Both the position numbers and the translations under genes were made by a program. 64,000 nucleotides of DNA from Dicaeum eximium. Its lineage: Eukaryota; Chordata; Aves; Passeriformes; Dicaeidae. Positions 25,705 to 40,796 of this stretch are shown one piece after another (positions within the stretch are counted from its first letter, which is position 1; each line of letters opens with the position of its first letter). The stretch is taken from the NCBI GenBank assembly GCA_013396995.1, contig VWZP01008268.1:468676-532675 (forward strand). The letters are read 5' to 3'. The notes beneath the pieces are model-generated. The model had not been told where the DNA came from. It did not search any database and worked only from the letters and a program-made list of their open reading frames with translations.

Positions 25705-25940
25705 GTAAACATCCAGAGGAAAGATGCGAAGGTCTGTAGTGGCCTCGAGCATATTCCTAAGGAGGAGAGTTTGAGACAGCAGTGCTTGTTTAACCTTCTG
25801 AAAAGGAGTCTAACGAGTTATCCTATACCCATCCTACAACCACCTGCAGGGATGTTAAAAAGGTGTCAGAGCCATATTTTTCTTGATAGGGTGAGGTCCT
25901 CTGAAGGCAAAATGCCCAAAAATAGCAGTTTGTGGGCTTC
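25705..25940 (+). mobile_element. Decayed CR1 LINE fragment, probable
   Basis: A run of degenerate matches in CR1 sense order: CATCCAGAGGAAAGATGCGA, then a block resembling the GGAGCACCTCTCCTATGA region, then TTTAACCTTCTGAAAAGGAG, ACAACCACCTGCAGGGATGT, GTGTCAGAGCC and a GGTGAGGTCCTCTGAAGG block. Identity is well below that of the 9.6 kb copy, implying an older insertion. A plus-strand open frame of 132 codons (25684-26082) overlaps it and is probably accidental. Confidence 0.5.
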
Positions 25941-28900
25941 AGATAACACACTGGTGATGGGGCTGGGTAAAGTTTGTAAATCTTTTGCTGGAATCCTTAT
26001 AAATGGTGAAATATTAATTATTGGAGTTTATCGGCTAAATGAAGCTACAGACAAGCTTAGCACTGAAAATACTCCTCTTTGAGAAGAGACTCACAGTGGG
26101 GGCCTCCAGGGATCTGTTCCAGTCCATGTGTAATCTGGCATTCTACAGACAGCTATGAACTGTCTTGTGTTCAAGGCAACGAGACAGTTTAGTCTCTTGA
26201 GCACTCCCAGAAGCAGTGAATCAGAAATCAGTAAACTGGCAGCGGTGGATAGCATCAGCCTGACAGGCTGGAGATCCCTTCCTCCATGGAACAGGGTAAG
26301 GAGAGCATCAGAGTTGGAAACACAACTGCCCTCCAATTTCTGCACCTCCCTTTTGAGATGGAGCATTTTATTATGTCAAAAATCTCTACACCCTTCTTCT
26401 GAGAATCTTCTCATTAATGCAATATTTTTGGAATAGGATGGACTTCATATTTCAATGCAAAAACTTTTACATGAACTATTGAATTAACCATGTAATGCTA
26501 TACAAATAAACTGTATGGCAGAGACAGTTACAAGATCTCATCTCCATTCCAGTGTATATCTTGTGAATTGGAAACCAGAAACATTTCTGATCAGATCACT
26601 CCGAATATTTCCTCTTGATCTCGAAAAACTTTCAGAAAAATTCTTCTTACTTTCAACATTTCATGCTACAAAATGATGCACTTCGAAACTCCAGGACCTT
26701 GAGACAACTTGAGGCTCACTTCAAGAGATGGTTGCTGGGCTGTGTTAAAATAGTCTTCCTTTGTGAAAATAAGAAAAACTTGTGCTGAGCATTAAAGCAT
26801 CAAATTGACCTCTAGGTAATTGGACAACTGAGTGACTCTGTGCTGAACCTGCAGGCTCAGGGCCACAAATGTCATCCTCTGCTCTAAAAATGCAATTTTT
26901 AGTTCCTGAGTCTTTGCTGAGGACCAAATAAGAGCAATAAAAGTGGTAAAATCTAAAAAGGTAGTGGAAAACAGAACACTAGATAAAATATTTTCCCTAG
27001 TGTTCGTAAGGGGCGTAATTGGAGATTCTTCTCATTCTTCTTTTCCCCATTATTATTCCTGTTCTTATTCTTATTTTATAGTACACTGACTCAGGACATT
27101 AGATACTGCTGAATGACTGATAATGATGCCATATTAGGCATAAGAAAAGCTGAGACTTTCAGAATTATCTACATATTTAGTGACCCAATTTAGTCTTTAA
27201 ATTTTATAAAAGAGCCTGCCACTGTCCTAGTCTATTTGAAGGGAATGCCATTTTCTGTGTCTTTAATATGTGAGAACAAGTTTAAAGCTTCCCTCTGTGA
27301 ACAGTATGTGACCCCAGATATCCAGGGGAGCTATCACTGCACTGGAGAAAAAACACAGTTAAAGCAAAGGAAAAGAAATAAAAAGAAATGACAAGCCTAG
27401 CGTGTCAAACTCAGGCAGGCTTAAAAATAAGAATAAAATCTACTTTCAGCACTACTGTCGAGGACAGGCTGTGAAATAAAAAATTATCAATTGTTTACGA
27501 GTTCCTAAATCTGTTCTGTTTTCTAGAGCAGACTCTTTTTTTAGTGATTAACTAAAAATTGCACCTTTTCCTGACTCTCCCACAAAGAAAATTGTGATGC
27601 TGTCAGTGTTTTCCCCCAGTCACTATGCTTGCAAGTGGAATATGGTAAGTAAAGACATACATGCATGGCTGCACAGACTCCCATTTGGATAAAAATCCCT
27701 TGGCAGCAATGCCCTGTCATGCACAGGAAGGAAGATCTACATTGCTTTGCTATAAATAAGGGTAAAGAAAACCATCAGAAATTGGCCATCTGTTTGGCTG
27801 ACCCAACAAGGCAGGAGGTCTTTCTCATCCATATGGTCAACTTCCTAATAACCAGAGTGTGGGCAGGACTCAGCTACCCTCTTTTAAAGCAAAGAAAAAC
27901 AAAACATTGCAGAAACATTCTGGATGCCACTGAACCAAGATGTACAAATCCTATTGGCAGACTTATTTTCAAACAATTTTTTCACTTTTCTAATTTGAAG
28001 AAGTGTTGTGAGATCCAAGTATCTTTGTGTTTATAAGAGAGAGATGGAGGGAGTGGTTAAATGGTGGGGAGTCTCTGTTACAAAAGAAAGTGAAAAGGAG
28101 GATGCTTTCTTTTGTGTGTGGGGCTGCAGAAAGAAACCACAGAAGAGAAGTTCTTCATATTTTTAGATGTTTGAAGATGTCAGGCAAGCATTTGTCTTGA
28201 ACCACCAAAGTTTGTAGTTTCATCATCAGTCACTTTTTGAAAGATAAGCCTCTTGACAAAATCGGATTCAAGTTAAATCTCTCTAAATAGATTTATTTTT
28301 TAAGATAAAATTTTGCCACCAAAATGTTGTGCTGTAAACTGTAAAAGCTCACACTTTTCTTTTAAATGCCTTCAAAATAACTGCTATTTATGCCACAGTT
28401 TTATGTATTTTAATGATAATGCCATTTTCAAATGTGCCTTTTTGTTGCTGGTCAAGATAGGATTAGATTACACTATCTTCACCTGCTAAGGAAGCTCCCA
28501 GACTTGCACCCACTGCTTATGATGCACACATTTTGTGTGTACCTACATAGTGCTCTCTGAGAAAAAGCAATGTAACTGTGATATCCTAAAAACAATAAGC
28601 CTGTAGTGAGTGGATTTCATGCAGTGATGTTGAAGGCTGTAAGCAGCACATCATTTTACTTTAAGCACAAGATTATTTAAGATTATATTCATCATACAGA
28701 AAACTTAATCAAGCATAAAGAACATTCTAGCTTATGTTCACCCAATTGGGCCTGCCTCTAATTCCTTGTCATCTGATGTCTGTGAGCTAAATGCTTTTCC
28801 TAGTCTCATTCCATTTTCACATGCCTGTGTCACAAAAAGTCTCACCATTCCTCAAAATTGCATTTTAAAAGAGACTTATTAGCAGAAAGGCTGCATATGA

Positions 28901-29763
28901 TAATTTTTGAAAAACTAGATCTGTTTTCATTTCTAAAGAAATCTTATGGAGGTACAACACTGATGTTTGTTTGTGAGACCAAAAATAGAACTGAAATTAA
29001 GTCCCCATCTCAAAGCATGTGTACATTACATCAAGCATCAAGCGTGGGTACACTACAGAAATAATAATGCTAGTACTGAGATATCATATTTTATTTTATC
29101 CGTGCAGAAATGCTTACTTAGGTGACTATTTTTTCTTTTAGGTAGGAAAGTGGTACATGAAAAGGAAAAATATAATTTTGAGAGAAAAACTGGGGCTTCA
29201 GTCTGGTCACGATGTGATATCATCAGGGTTGCAAAAGATGAAGTGGAAGGAACACCTAACTTCATAACTCAGCTTCTGGCTTTGGCTAATGACATCTGCT
29301 TAGGAGAAACTAATAAACACAGTGCAAAGGTATAGCAGCACTTTTATGGAACATTCCCACTGCCTATAAATACCAGTGTCTCTTCAACCTGCAAAACATT
29401 AAAACTCTCCCTCATGCTTTGTCACCCTTTTCTTTAACTATACTAATTTAACCTTATTCTTCACTAAATGAAGGAGGAGGACCAAACTCTACACAGTTCT
29501 AAGGAAGAGAGGCTACCAAAGACCTGAGTGGAATCTGAACCTTAGCAAATACTGCTTGAAACTTAGCAGAAACAAATCCAGTTATTTGTGCTGTGCCTTT
29601 ACCCACTGCACTCTAAAACAAAATTTTATTATCTTTGTTCATAATTATTTGCTCATGGTCACCAGAGACAGTAGAACTAATCCTACAAATATGTAGAATT
29701 ATTGCTTCTTTATACTGAGTTTTTTTTGCAATTATAAAGCAATACAACCAACATGTTACTCAC

Positions 29764-29935
29764 TTGTATTTATCTTCTGAAGTGAAATGTGCTTTTCCAG
29801 GTGTCTACGAAGCTTTACCTCTGCTCCATATTTACCAGTGGTGCCATTGTCAGCCAAAATAAAATGAGAATGCATGCTGTTGAGCACTGTCAGCTTGCTC
29901 ATGGGATTGGACATCGTCTGGTATGGTCGGACCAC
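29764..29935 (-). CDS. TRPM3: TRPM3 coding exon (fifth in window), SLOG/LSDAT domain
   Basis: 172 nt internal exon. The acceptor ends AAAATGCAG at 29936; the donor is ACAA|GTGAGT at 29764/29763. It starts in phase 0 with VVRPYQTMSNPMSKLTVLNS, then MHSHFILADNGTTGKYGAEV, KLRRHLEKHISLQKINT, plus one base of an Arg codon. The HFILADNGTTGKYG motif is a strongly conserved SLOG-fold signature of the family, and TRPM1 has VLNNSHTHF and GTLGKYG instead. Relative to the mammalian TRPM3 I remember, the only clear change is His for Gln in LRRHLEK. This exon immediately precedes the miR-204 intron. Confidence 0.97.
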
Positions 29936-32900
29936 CTGCATTTTAGAGACAGAGGAAAAAGAACGTACACTAAACAGAAAGAGCCTCTGAACTAAATCAG
30001 TTACAAGATACAAGCTGACAAGATGAAACAAAAGAAAAAGTCAAAATAAAAGTTCCGAACTTGAGTATTACCATCTTTTATGTGCAAAGTAGAAAAATGA
30101 TCTTAACACTGCCTTTTCAGATGCAGACATGGCTTAAAAGCTGTTCCATGGTAATCTGTTTCAATAGCATCAATGTTCACTGCTTCCTTTAAAATCCAGC
30201 TAATGGTCAATGCTCCAAAGGTCTGGGTGACTATACACACACACACTGAATGTCTTGTCTGGTGCTGACTCTCTATAGCATTGCTGTAAACTCTCACCTT
30301 GCTCTGACTAAATTCTTTGATTCTTCCTTCACAGACCCCACCCATCATCATGCCTCCAGTGTTGGCTCATCCAGAGCCACCAGCACTGGAGACACACAAA
30401 TGCAGGTGAGTTCCACTCTTGGAGAGATGTACACATGATATTACACCACATTTTCAACTCTCTTGGAAAAACTATTGGCCCACTCCTAGCATCAGTAAAA
30501 GGGCAGTTGTTTGTGTTCACAGCAACTTCAGAGAATTTCAGTTCAATGGGAAATTTGCTTCACTTCCTTTGATTTGATTTCATCAGGAGAAACTGTGCAG
30601 CAGACTGAATAAACTGCCACAGAGTTACCCCACTCCCAGCTACCAGACAGACCAAGTAATAGCATGGGGCCACATTTGGCTGTCAGATGCCTCGGTGGGT
30701 GTCTATTCACATAAGTGAGACTGTACTAATGTGGCAAAAGATTGGTGTTGTGTCAAGGAATCCTGACTTCAAAGGTTTTCTAGCAATACTATTCCCTGCC
30801 TTTCTTATGTATGTCATGTCTTTTTGGAGAGACAAAACAGAAAATCTGTAAAATGAAGTCCTAGCTGAAGAAATGCTGTAAGGACCTGTTAGAAAACTCA
30901 GCTGGGCTGTCCTTCATTTGCAAGGAATTTTCTTCAGAGTTCTGACATCGTTCATTTTTCAGGTCTTGTGCTTTTAATGCACAAATACGTACACTCAAAA
31001 GTCAACATAAATGCTTGCAGACAGAAATATAATAAGTTATTGATTTATTCCCAAGCTTTTCTCCCTCTGTAATTCTAAAGAGATCTCTAACTGAGACACA
31101 ATTCTTTAAAAATAATATGTGTTAGCAATTCTTTAGCCAGAGGTCTCTTTATAGATATTATTTTCACTTGTGAATGTCTGCCAATTTTGATCAACACTTA
31201 GCCAGCAAGGGGAAATACACAAACTTCTTTTGCTGTTATAAACTGTCATGCAAAGGGTACTCTGTAAGCTTTTGCCCTGCAAAAGGGAAGGAATAGGTCT
31301 GAGAAGACCTAGAGGGCATCTGGCCAACAGCAAGGGAGTGCACTACACTCTGTGAGAACAGGTGATAGCTTTGGATCAGATTTTTTTAATGCTGTTTCTT
31401 TTGGTGCCTCATTCAGAACAATTTATTCTACAGTTGCATATGACTTAACAAATATCAGTACACTGCAGGAATGTGTTTAATAGGGTAGCTTCTACAGATA
31501 CAGAAACCATGTACCCCTCGCCACCGTCAGAAAGAAAAGGAAGGTTCTTTCTCACATCCCTAAGAATCAAATAAAACCAAATTAAAATAGTGCAGATCTT
31601 TTAAACTGATACCCACCCCATCTCTTAATAAATGGACACCAGAAAGGCCTTACAGAAGAGGAATCCCTTGAGTTGCCCCTTCACTGTATGAGTACAGGCT
31701 GCTGTGCAGACAATTCTACTGACAGCTTGTGGTTTGTCCCACCAGCTCAAAACCTTCTAACTGTGACAGCTTGATCTGCAGCTCTAATGAGTTGCAGTAC
31801 TGAAGCCTTCATATATTGACTCAGTAATGCTGCTGCAGACAGATAGAAAGCTATGCTTTTGTTCTGCGTTTACCTGCAAGATGAATTACATTATTAACAA
31901 ATTTAATGGATGTGAAAATGAGACTTCAATTATTTTAAATTGAACTGTTCACAGCATGCACAATTCAACATCTGAATTCTTTTTTTTAAACAGTAAAATT
32001 TCTCAAACCACACTGTGAGACTCTTCCTAAGGAAAGGATAAACAAAATCTTCAGGAAGGTAAGAACATACTAGGCTTTGAGGCTACTTCCTTGAGGTTAC
32101 TCCCTCTTCCACAACACTCAGCAGATTTTTGATTTCTGACTCTTGCAGTTACCATTTCTCTGTTCTTTTCAACCCCTTGCATTTTACAGGTGAGTTAAAT
32201 AGCTGGAAAAAACTTTGACTTTAAGCTGTCCTCTCATCCTCTTTTTACAGATGTAGAATCACATGACGGTTTGGGCTGGAAGTGATCTTAAAGATCACCC
32301 AGTTGACCTAAAACACCGCCCAACATGGGCAGGGACACCTTCCACTAGACTAGATTTCTCAGAGTCCCATCCAGCCTTGCATGGAGAATAGAGAATAATG
32401 CCCCTTGACATCTTCCTCTGCAGAGCTGAAAGGAACAGTTCATGCTCAGGACAGTCCCTCCAAATACAGTTTAATGAATGCGACAGCAGCCGTGCTGTGA
32501 AGCAGTACCCATGCTGCACGGGCAGAGGGAATTCTGTCAAGAGGTGAGTGGCTGGGCTGACCCCAGCCCTTGCCTTTGCACCCTGAGATGGCAGCAAGCT
32601 TGAATGAGCAGCACTGCTGCTCTCCTTACACTCCCTGTCAGCATATGACACTCAGTATGGAGACAGTACTTGAAAAATCTCTCAGGGTAACTCACCATGA
32701 CAACGAGCCTGCAAGTGCCATGTGAACCAGTGCATGAATCTGAGCAGTCTATGTGGAGGCAAAGAATTTTAGACAAACAGTGAGCTCAAAGTAGGGATGG
32801 AAAAAGAAAGAGATGCATGCTTTGCTTCTCAAGGAGTAGCAGCTGTTGTTCAAATCAAGCCATTTCTGCAGCCTTGTTGCTCTGGAGCATACCAGGAAAC

Positions 32901-35900
32901 AGAGTAGTTCCTGATTTAATTCAAAGATTCCTGGAAGTACCATGGTCCAGATTCTCCACATATGCTGCAAATATGCCAGTCCTTATCTTTGCCCCTGGTG
33001 TCCTACTGAGGTGACTTGGAATTAAACACAAATGAGGACGGAACAGACTCTGAAAGTAGAGACATGCATGCTACAATGACTTACAAAGTGTACTCTTTTA
33101 GAAGGGAGAATAGTTTTGTGTGTAGGAAGAAACTTGTTTAGAATCACAGTTTCCTGCAAGACCGAGCAAGCCACTTCACTTTCTCAGTTCTATCAGAAAA
33201 TATGGGGAAATAAGGCAACTAGCTCCCTTGTGTCCTTTGCTTTTAAATTAGAATCTGAGAATCTTAAGAGTTGCACTATTTTCTGCTATATTGCTTTATA
33301 GTACCGGAGTAAGACATGTGTCTCTAGGGATCTTTAATCATCACAATATAACAAATAGCAAACAGCAATAATATTTCCTTTAACTTGTCAGTTTTCTTTA
33401 TGGCTCTGAGGAAGTCCCCTCAGGATTCCCAAAGGCTAACTGATTTGGAAGGGCTGGTAAACATAATTAAACCGCTCAGCTACGGCTCCTGGATCCATAA
33501 GGCCAGGCAGGGGCTGAGGCATGAGCAGAGGAGCACCTCTGCTGAGCACACCTCATTTGCCATGAGGCACAGGGAGGCCACAAGCCCTGGGCCATGTGCA
33601 ACGAGCACAGCTCCCCCTCTGCACCCCCTGTCCCTCCAAAACCCATGACTATGGCAGTCTTCTGCCTCTGTCTGATGCTGGAAGGGTATGTTTTTATAAC
33701 TCTTCAGTTCTGATCATAATTTAACTAGACATAGTGCATATAGGCATAAATCTGCATTGATGCCAGAGTTCACCAAGTCTTTTACTACTGGTTGACTTTT
33801 TCCCCTCCCTTGTATAATCCTTTGTGGCCTTTGTTTCTTGCTCAATGATGATTCGTTTTACATGCTTATGGTACTATTTACATTTCCCCTTCTCGCTTCA
33901 TTGCACAGCATTCACCTCTAATGAGCCAGTCAATATAGCACACTTTGATTTTTAAAAAGCTTCCAAAACAGCTTCCTCACCAAATGCTTCAGAAGAAACT
34001 GCATGCATTGAATAAGTGAGGAAGTCCTTTGAGGCATAAGTAACTGAGGAAAGCTGGGGGGAAGGGTGGGAAAACAGTGAGAAGAAAAAGGTAAATTTTT
34101 GTGAAGACTTAATAAGAAGATTTAGTGACATAAATGGCCTACCTCAAGCTGTGTTATATTCCATTCAACATAGGTGTAAGGGATTTGTGATTAATTAGAG
34201 GGTGAAAAGCTTACAAATATTTCAGCGGACTAAAGTCTTCGTAAAGCAGCCTGCTGAGGCAATTAAACAGAAGATGAAATTCAATATCAGTAAGCATAAA
34301 GCAGTATCATTTCATGTGCCTCAGAAACTGATAAAACCAGAACTGCTTTAGCATTACATCATGCCATTGATCAATAATTTTATAAAACTTGGGGCCAGGA
34401 GGTTGAGAGGATAAATTTTATTCTGTCTGTCAACAGTATATTTTGAAATATTTTTGTCCTTAGTGATGACCCTGTAATTGTAACCCTACTGACATAATTG
34501 TGTCTTAATAGAAGACCCTACCCAAATTAGTTGTAATTTTATATTAAGCTTTTTTCACTTTGTATCTGATAACCAGAGTAAGTATAAATTCTTTTATGCT
34601 TCAATCAGAAAATTTTCTTTTTAAAAAGTTGTTTATTTTAAAATAAAATTACCGTACAGCTTCTTGGTTTCCTGTTAAATCGGAAGGGTATTTATAGGAA
34701 AGCATTGCTTAAAGAAATCAGAAGTCAGGAGAGCTGTTCCACTTGGCTGAACACCTGGGAAATCTAGTTCTTTTAAAATCTTTTTCTGCAAAAGAAGGCT
34801 CCAGATCCCCTTAAACAGTCAGTAACTACCTGAGAACTGAGGTAGCTTTGCAACAGGAGGAAAAAAGTAATAAAGGAATAGCAACGTTCCAAAATTCATG
34901 GCCAATTTTATGTTTTTCTTAACTTCTTTGTTCCTGATGTGTTTCCAGAACCCCGTGCCTAATCACTAAAGACTATTTATTTGAAAATTATGTGTACATT
35001 ACACTTCTTTAAGAAGATACAACATTTCTAAATGCTAAATGCCTAGCTTTTTCTGCTAATTACATTCTGCACTGCATCTCAGAAGAGTTCATTGGTGACT
35101 CAGAATTACTGTGGCAAAGGTTGATCCTACTTGTTTGTGTGGTATTAGAGTACAAAACTCCATGATAATCCAGTTCCCCCAACAGCTGTACTTTCATAGT
35201 GAATTGCAATAAACTCCAGTTGTATAATTTTCTTTATAATCATTGTAACTCCTGTGGCTTAAGAGATACTTGAGTCTTCTTCCCCTTCCCAACTTGGTCA
35301 TGGTTACAGAACATACAGAGAAGAATGAGTTAGACTAATGAAGACAAAATAAGTTCTCTATGAAGATTGAAAACTGTATCTCTTCCACTCATAGTTAGTC
35401 ACTGGTTCTCAGACAGATTTCTTAGGAATGAAAGTTCCAGAAGGGAGAAAAAATATGGGTTCAGAAAAGCTTCAGGTAACAAATAACCAGTGTAGACAAA
35501 CTATTCATGTATTTAAAATTAAGGAGTTAATCTTACTGTATTAGAGTTTTAAAAGAGAAGAACAGTGAGAAAGAATAGGAGAAAGACCAGGCCTGTCCTT
35601 CAGAAAGTGGCTGAAGGTGAATTATTTGAGGTTGCTCTTATCTACAATACCATATAAGACCTTTCAAAATTGCATCAATAAAAATGTATGGGAGGGAATA
35701 TATTCTGAGGAGGATAGCCTGAAATTTCGAATTTAACCAATGAATTATAGTATTGTTTGAAAATAAAACAGATTTCAAGTTTTGCAATCAGTGTTTTAAG
35801 GACTTTTCTGGGTTCATATAGTTCTAAGGATGATGCTTTGGTATATTTTCAAGAATAGCTTTTAATGAATTGCCCTTATAATTTATTTTTAAATAACATA

Positions 35901-36092
35901 CAGTGCAGGAATTTTCTTTGCTGCTGTGTCAAAACCTGCCATCAACCCTAATGGAAAAACTGTGTATATATTGACTTTTTGCTGCAGACAATAATTCTAA
36001 GAGGAATTTCTAAGTGTGGGATGGAGAGGACAGGAAAAATAACTTGGAGATTTACAGATACTGGAGGTCATCTATGTCTATAAAGGTCTTAC
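29936..36092 (-). other. TRPM3: TRPM3 intron between fourth and fifth exons
   Basis: 6.2 kb intron with a CR1 3' end near 32254-32385. A moderately GC-rich stretch at about 33450-33650 and another at 32400-32640 have no feature I can name. The segment around 34140-34400 looks unusually complex (no repeats, homeodomain-type TTAATTA site) and might be conserved non-coding DNA, which I cannot test. Confidence 0.8.
32254..32385 (-). mobile_element. CR1 LINE fragment, 3' end, minus orientation
   Basis: Antisense CR1 blocks in order: TAGAATCACATGACGGTTTG, GGGCTGGAAGTGATCTTAAA, GATCACCCAGTTGACC, ATGGGCAGGGACACCTTCCA, CTAGACTAGATTTCTCAGAG and CCCATCCAGCCTTG. It lacks the rest of the element and is more diverged than the 9.6 kb copy. 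It lies in the TRPM3 sense orientation. The upper boundary is uncertain by a few tens of bases. Confidence 0.88.
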
Positions 36093-36217
36093 ATCTTTGC
36101 CAATCAGATCCTCTTGATTTTCCACAATACCCCAGGGAGCTATACCGATGGTGCAGATCTTCCCTCGAGATTTTGAGGCATGATCTTTCAGGGCATCTCC
36201 AACATGCCGAATGACCC
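36093..36217 (-). CDS. TRPM3: TRPM3 coding exon (fourth in window), SLOG/LSDAT domain
   Basis: 125 nt internal exon. The acceptor is CTTTCTTTGCCAG ending at 36218; the donor is GAT|GTAAGA at 36093/36092. Two bases finish a Gly codon. Then 41 codons read VIRHVGDALKDHASKSRGKI and CTIGIAPWGIVENQEDLIGK plus D, ending in phase 0. The GIAPWG motif is a diagnostic TRPM N-terminal signature. Asp then joins VVRPYQ in the next exon. TRPM1 differs here (VISHVGDALKDHSS, RVCAIGIAPWG). Lys in LIGKD replaces the Arg I remember for mammalian TRPM3. No irregularities are seen. Confidence 0.97.
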
Positions 36218-39541
<3,324 letters not shown>

Positions 39542-40517
39542 TTATGCCCAGTGGTTTCTAACATGTATTTTCTGTGCCCAATAGATCACTTTTTTATGAC
39601 AAAACCAGTAACTATTTGCTAACCTGATGATTAATTTCCTAGTTAAGAAACTAGGAATAACGGAACACTTGCACTTCACAAACTGGATAAGTTTCTTTAT
39701 TTAGGAAATTAAGACATTAATTTGTTCAAAACCCTTAGCAATGCTCAAAAGATTAATGTCTACAATGTATAAATGCAAAAACTGGACCAAAAATGTGAGA
39801 GGTCTGCCAAAGATGACCTAGGTAGTCAGGGTCACAACTGTGTATTTACTTGTACCTCATTTCCAAATTAATGAAGTCAAACCCCCAAAAGGTTAGAAAT
39901 AACAGATAAAAACTCAGTTCTTCAAGCACACATAGGTTTAAAGTGAGCAAAAATACGAAACTGATACTTTCCAGATGAAAGAATACTAACTATGTACGAT
40001 TTGTAGAGGTACGTGATCTTGCCTTAGAAGATTCTAGATCCTAAAAGGGTGGTGAAACAAATTCACGTCTTTCCAGTTGCTGGCTGCTCTGTGCTACACA
40101 TGCACATTTGTGCCAGGGGAGATCATGCCTGTCTGTGTGTGCTCAAAGATATCAACTGTCTTCAAAATTTTTACAGCACTACTATGTCACACAAATACTC
40201 GTCTCTCTCTGTTAGGAGCCTTTCTCCTGCTCTTTCGCTGTTCCACAAAACCTGTGACAGGGCACGTGATACTAATGTAACCATTTTGTCCCTTTTTGAC
40301 ACATCTAATCAGTATTTCTTGCTAAAAGTTTGTTCTTTTTTAGCAATATCATATGATAATAAAGTAGATTCATTTCTAGTTGAATAAGAAATACGGAGCT
40401 GACATTTTTCCAGAGGAAACTGCTAATAGACAGGATTCTTTGCAAGAATGGGTTGTTGCACAGTAAACACCTACTGCTAACATTTCTGGAAGCAGAAGCC
40501 TGTTTGCACAATTAGCT

Positions 40518-40533
40518 GGGGGGGGGCGGGGGG
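40518..40533 (+). repeat. G9-C-G6 run
   Basis: Nine G, one C and six G in a row on the plus strand (C-rich on the TRPM3 transcript). It can in principle form a G-quadruplex in DNA. No link to a gene feature is seen. Confidence 0.9.
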
Positions 40534-40574
40534 CAGTGCACAGCCAAACAGAAAGCTGAGCAAGAACCTGGGAA

Positions 40575-40611
40575 TGCACATTCACCCCAGTGCACATTCA
40601 CCCCAGTGCAC
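40575..40611 (+). repeat. 16-bp tandem duplication
   Basis: Two perfect copies of TGCACATTCACCCCAG followed by a partial third (TGCACC). Confidence 0.9.
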
Positions 40612-40756
40612 CAGTAATGTTCTTTGCAGCAGCCAGGCAAACTCACAACAGCTACTGGACATAAAAAGCACAGTATTCATGCCTGTCAACCTCATTAATA
40701 TAGATGAACTGCCTCCTCAGCCACTACTCAGTCAATTTCCAGCGTGAGATAAAATC

Positions 40757-40796
40757 TTCTACAGCACATGATCCCATTCTACAGCACATGATCCCA
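40757..40796 (+). repeat. 20-bp tandem duplication
   Basis: Two perfect adjacent copies of TTCTACAGCACATGATCCCA. Confidence 0.92.

Larger units (their letters stand above)
11396..29763 (-). other. TRPM3: TRPM3 intron hosting miR-204
   Basis: 18.4 kb intron, the largest between exons seen here. Besides the miR-204 hairpin it holds a CA repeat (21092-21111), a C10 run (14251-14260), a 16-bp tandem repeat (25154-25193) and a decayed CR1 (about 25705-25940). A cassette exon known in mammals between the flanking exons (25 residues starting CLPFFSLDSR) was looked for on the minus strand and not recognised. Other open frames here have no coding support. Confidence 0.85.

Noticed and set aside
27665..28036. 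Plus-strand 123-codon frame as a novel gene
   Set aside because: No recognisable domain, no splice or promoter context and unbiased composition; within chance expectation for 64 kb.
32295..32651. Minus-strand 118-codon frame
   Set aside because: Its C-terminal third is CR1 3'-end sequence, so it is not a gene.
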